DNA of 7,831 bases from JANMZR01 sp031383555 (GTDB taxonomy: Bacteria > Bacteroidota > Bacteroidia > Cytophagales > Spirosomataceae). Shown here piece by piece: positions 6,228 to 7,831 of the stretch; the stretch's first letter is position 1, and every line of letters begins with the position of its first letter. The notes below the pieces were generated by a model that saw only the letters and a list, made by a program, of their open reading frames with translations, did no database searches and was not told where the DNA came from. The stretch lies in assembly GCA_031383555.1 (NCBI GenBank), contig JANMZR010000324.1:1-7831 (forward strand), read 5' to 3'. Both the position numbers and the translations under genes were made by a program.

Positions 6228-6491
6228 CAAAACATTTCAATAAAGGTTCTCAAAACTTTCCAAAACGCCGCTAATCTTTATTTGAATTTCGCTACAATAA
6301 ATATTTCATTGATTTCGCAATAAATTATATACCCTGATTTCTCTATAATAACCAATACCAATTCAGTAATACTGTTAATAATTATTTTATTAGAATTAAA
6401 ACTTCATTTTAAAATCAGTATCTGATTGAAATAATAAAAAACACGTAAATTAATTCAAAATAAAATTTTCAGAATTATAAAAAATTAATCG

Positions 6492-6506
6492 ATTCTCAGA
6501 TAGAAT
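6492..6506 (+). repeat. Small hairpin touching the rho start codon
   Basis: ATTCT (6492-6496) and AGAAT (6502-6506) are perfectly complementary across a CAGAT loop, and the rho ATG begins at the next base. A second AGAAT copy at 6471-6475 could compete for the same ATTCT. Five AT-rich pairs are weak, so function is uncertain. Confidence 0.3.
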
Positions 6507-7831
6507 ATGAACGAAAAAAAACCGCTCAAAAAAGCAGCAGTTATTGACACACCCAGTGAAGTTGAAACCACTGAAAGGCCAAAGCGCCAACGAATTGCAA
6601 AGGTAAAAACTGATGAATTTACTTTTGAAGAAGTTCCATCCATGGCCGAAAAGTTGCCTGAATTAGACATAATTGATAAAAATGAAGACTTATTAATTCT
6701 TGAAAATATTGTAGAAGAAGAATATGATACATCTTTTATTACCGAAGAAATACCATCTAATGTAAATTCTGAAGCTACAAATACACAACAAAATACAGAG
6801 AATGGCCTTCCAATAGAACCGATAGAACGAAGTCGTGAACCAGGGGCAAATCAATATGGCCAAAAAAAGTTGCAATTTAACCAGGCAATTCGAGAATTTG
6901 ATGGGTTAATTGACAACGAAGGTGTTCTTGAAATAATGCAAGATGGAGGCTATGGATTTTTAAGGTCTGCCGATTATAATTATTTAGCCTCTCCAGATGA
7001 TATTTATGTTTCTCCATCACAAATAAAACTTTTTGGCTTGAAAACCGGCGATACCGTTAGAGGTTCCATACGCCCACCGAAAGAAGGTGAAAAATATTTT
7101 GCACTTTTAAGAGTTGAATCAATCAATGGAAAAACCACAGAGGAAATAAGAGATCGTATTCCATTCGAATATTTGACTCCGCTTTTCCCAGACGAAAAAT
7201 TGAACCTCAGCTATAAACCGGACTCTTATTCGACTAGGGTTATGGACATGTTTGCACCCATTGGAAAAGGCCAAAGAGGCATGATAGTGGCGCAACCAAA
7301 AACTGGTAAGACTGTGTTGCTCAAGGATATTGCCAATGCAATTTCAAAAAACCATCCTGAAGTATATTTGCTTATTTTACTTATTGATGAGCGCCCGGAA
7401 GAAGTAACTGATATGCAGAGAAGTGTAAATGCCGAGGTAATATCATCCACTTTTGATGAACAAGCAGAACGCCATGTGAAAGTGGCAAGCATAGTATTAG
7501 AAAAAGCAAAACGAATGGTTGAATGCGGGCATGATGTAGTCATTTTGTTAGATTCTATCACCCGATTAGCCCGTGCATATAATATGGTGGTGCCATCATC
7601 AGGTAAAATACTTTCAGGTGGTGTTGATGCCAACGCATTGCACAAACCAAAACGGTTTTTTGGTGCCGCAAGAAATGTTGAAAACGGAGGCTCATTAACT
7701 ATTATTGCCACTGCGTTAATTGAAACCGGTTCTAGAATGGACGAGGTGATTTTTGAGGAATTCAAAGGAACAGGTAACATGGAATTGCAACTTGATCGTA
7801 AGCTTTCAAATAAGCGAGTATACCCTTCAAT
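6507..7831 (+). CDS. rho: Transcription termination factor Rho (3' end outside window)
   Basis: Hexameric RNA-dependent ATPase/helicase that ends transcription. 441 residues are visible. Residues 1-138 are a non-conserved extension: basic (KKPLKK, RPKRQRIAKVK), then acidic (about 35-80), then Asn/Thr/Gln-rich. The RNA-binding cold-shock-like domain starts at GVLEIMQDGGYGFLRS (139-154) and includes SPDDIYVSPSQIKLFGLKTGD and RPPKEGEKYFALL. The ATPase core shows APIGKGQRG, Walker A PKTGKT with Lys268 (E. coli Lys184), LIDERPEEVTDMQ, Walker B VVILLDSITRLARAYN, and the secondary-site segment PSSGKILSGGVDANALHKPKRFFGAARN. The window ends after KRVYPS, with Arg437 matching E. coli Arg353, just before the arginine finger (E. 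coli Arg366). The start is ATG at 6507; TAG at 6501-6503 is in frame upstream, so the usual N-terminal helix bundle (Rho_N) appears absent. RNP1 is preceded by one extra Gly relative to E. coli. Confidence 0.97.
   Translation, partial: MNEKKPLKKAAVIDTPSEVETTERPKRQRIAKVKTDEFTFEEVPSMAEKLPELDIIDKNEDLLILENIVEEEYDTSFITEEIPSNVNSEATNTQQNTENGLPIEPIERSREPGANQYGQKKLQFNQAIREFDGLIDNEGVLEIMQDGGYGFLRSADYNYLASPDDIYVSPSQIKLFGLKTGDTVRGSIRPPKEGEKYFALLRVESINGKTTEEIRDRIPFEYLTPLFPDEKLNLSYKPDSYSTRVMDMFAPIGKGQRGMIVAQPKTGKTVLLKDIANAISKNHPEVYLLILLIDERPEEVTDMQRSVNAEVISSTFDEQAERHVKVASIVLEKAKRMVECGHDVVILLDSITRLARAYNMVVPSSGKILSGGVDANALHKPKRFFGAARNVENGGSLTIIATALIETGSRMDEVIFEEFKGTGNMELQLDRKLSNKRVYPS

Larger units (their letters stand above)
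6150..6506 (+). other. Gene-free tilS-rho intergenic region, probable rho leader
   Basis: These 357 AT-rich bases have stops in all frames and no convincing short gene, tRNA or N-terminal piece of rho. They contain one weak promoter candidate (6196-6227) and several short inverted repeats: CAGTA-A-TACTG (6364-6374), the 10-base palindrome AATAATTATT (6377-6386) and AATCAG-TAT-CTGATT (6413-6427). A tandem ACCAAT pair lies at 6351-6362, and ATTCT-CAGAT-AGAAT (6492-6506) abuts the rho ATG. rho genes are known to be autoregulated through their leaders in E. coli, so a long leader fits. No recognised riboswitch was seen. Confidence 0.5.

Noticed and set aside
6150..6506. Missing Rho_N domain encoded upstream in another frame (frameshifted rho)
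   Set aside because: All three forward frames of this gap are riddled with stops and none resembles the Rho_N helix bundle, so a broken longer rho is not supported.
7226..7780. Leftward open frame of 184 codons
   Set aside because: It is the antisense shadow of the highly conserved Rho ATPase core.
1..7831. Mobile element, CRISPR array, tRNA or phage/defence system
   Set aside because: No transposase, integrase, regularly spaced repeats, tRNA-like T-loop sequence or defence gene was seen; every gene but one is a core function.

Overview
The window looks like an ordinary, gene-dense stretch of a Bacteroidota chromosome. The evidence is a very AT-rich sequence, a protein ending in a type IX secretion (T9SS) sorting domain, a Bacteroidota-type omega subunit, Bacteroidota-type CoaBC and Rho sequences, A-rich rather than Shine-Dalgarno leaders, and promoter candidates of the TTG / TAnnTTTG kind used by this phylum's housekeeping sigma factor. 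The order within the phylum cannot be told from this sequence. No mobile element, tRNA, rRNA, CRISPR array or phage gene was seen.

Layout: five genes run leftward from a divergent intergenic gap at 4715-4808. In transcription order they are an OstA-like (LptA/LptD-N family) LPS-transport protein (4714-3014), a small secreted protein with a T9SS type A sorting domain (2900-2238), the outer-membrane assembly lipoprotein BamD (2147-1260), the RNA polymerase omega subunit (1194-871), and the first 241 codons of coaBC (724-1, running off the left edge). Two genes run rightward: tilS (4809-6149) and, after a gene-free 357-base leader region, rho (6507 to beyond the right edge).

The leftward genes are not one tightly packed operon. 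Exact TAnnTTTG boxes lie just upstream of the T9SS gene, bamD and rpoZ, and intrinsic-terminator-like hairpins lie after the T9SS gene and after rpoZ. They share an envelope theme (LPS transport, T9SS cargo, BAM complex) followed by housekeeping functions (transcription, coenzyme A synthesis). tilS (lysidine in tRNA-Ile) and rho (transcription termination) are information-processing genes.

I found no clearly new multi-gene system. The points most worth a second look are: the Rho protein, which appears to lack the usual N-terminal helix bundle and instead starts with a charged, probably disordered extension; the CoaBC decarboxylase, whose catalytic Asn and Cys are replaced by Asp and Ser; three of seven genes starting at TTG; promoters that seem to overlap the upstream gene's terminator; and a small T9SS cargo of unknown function beside bamD.
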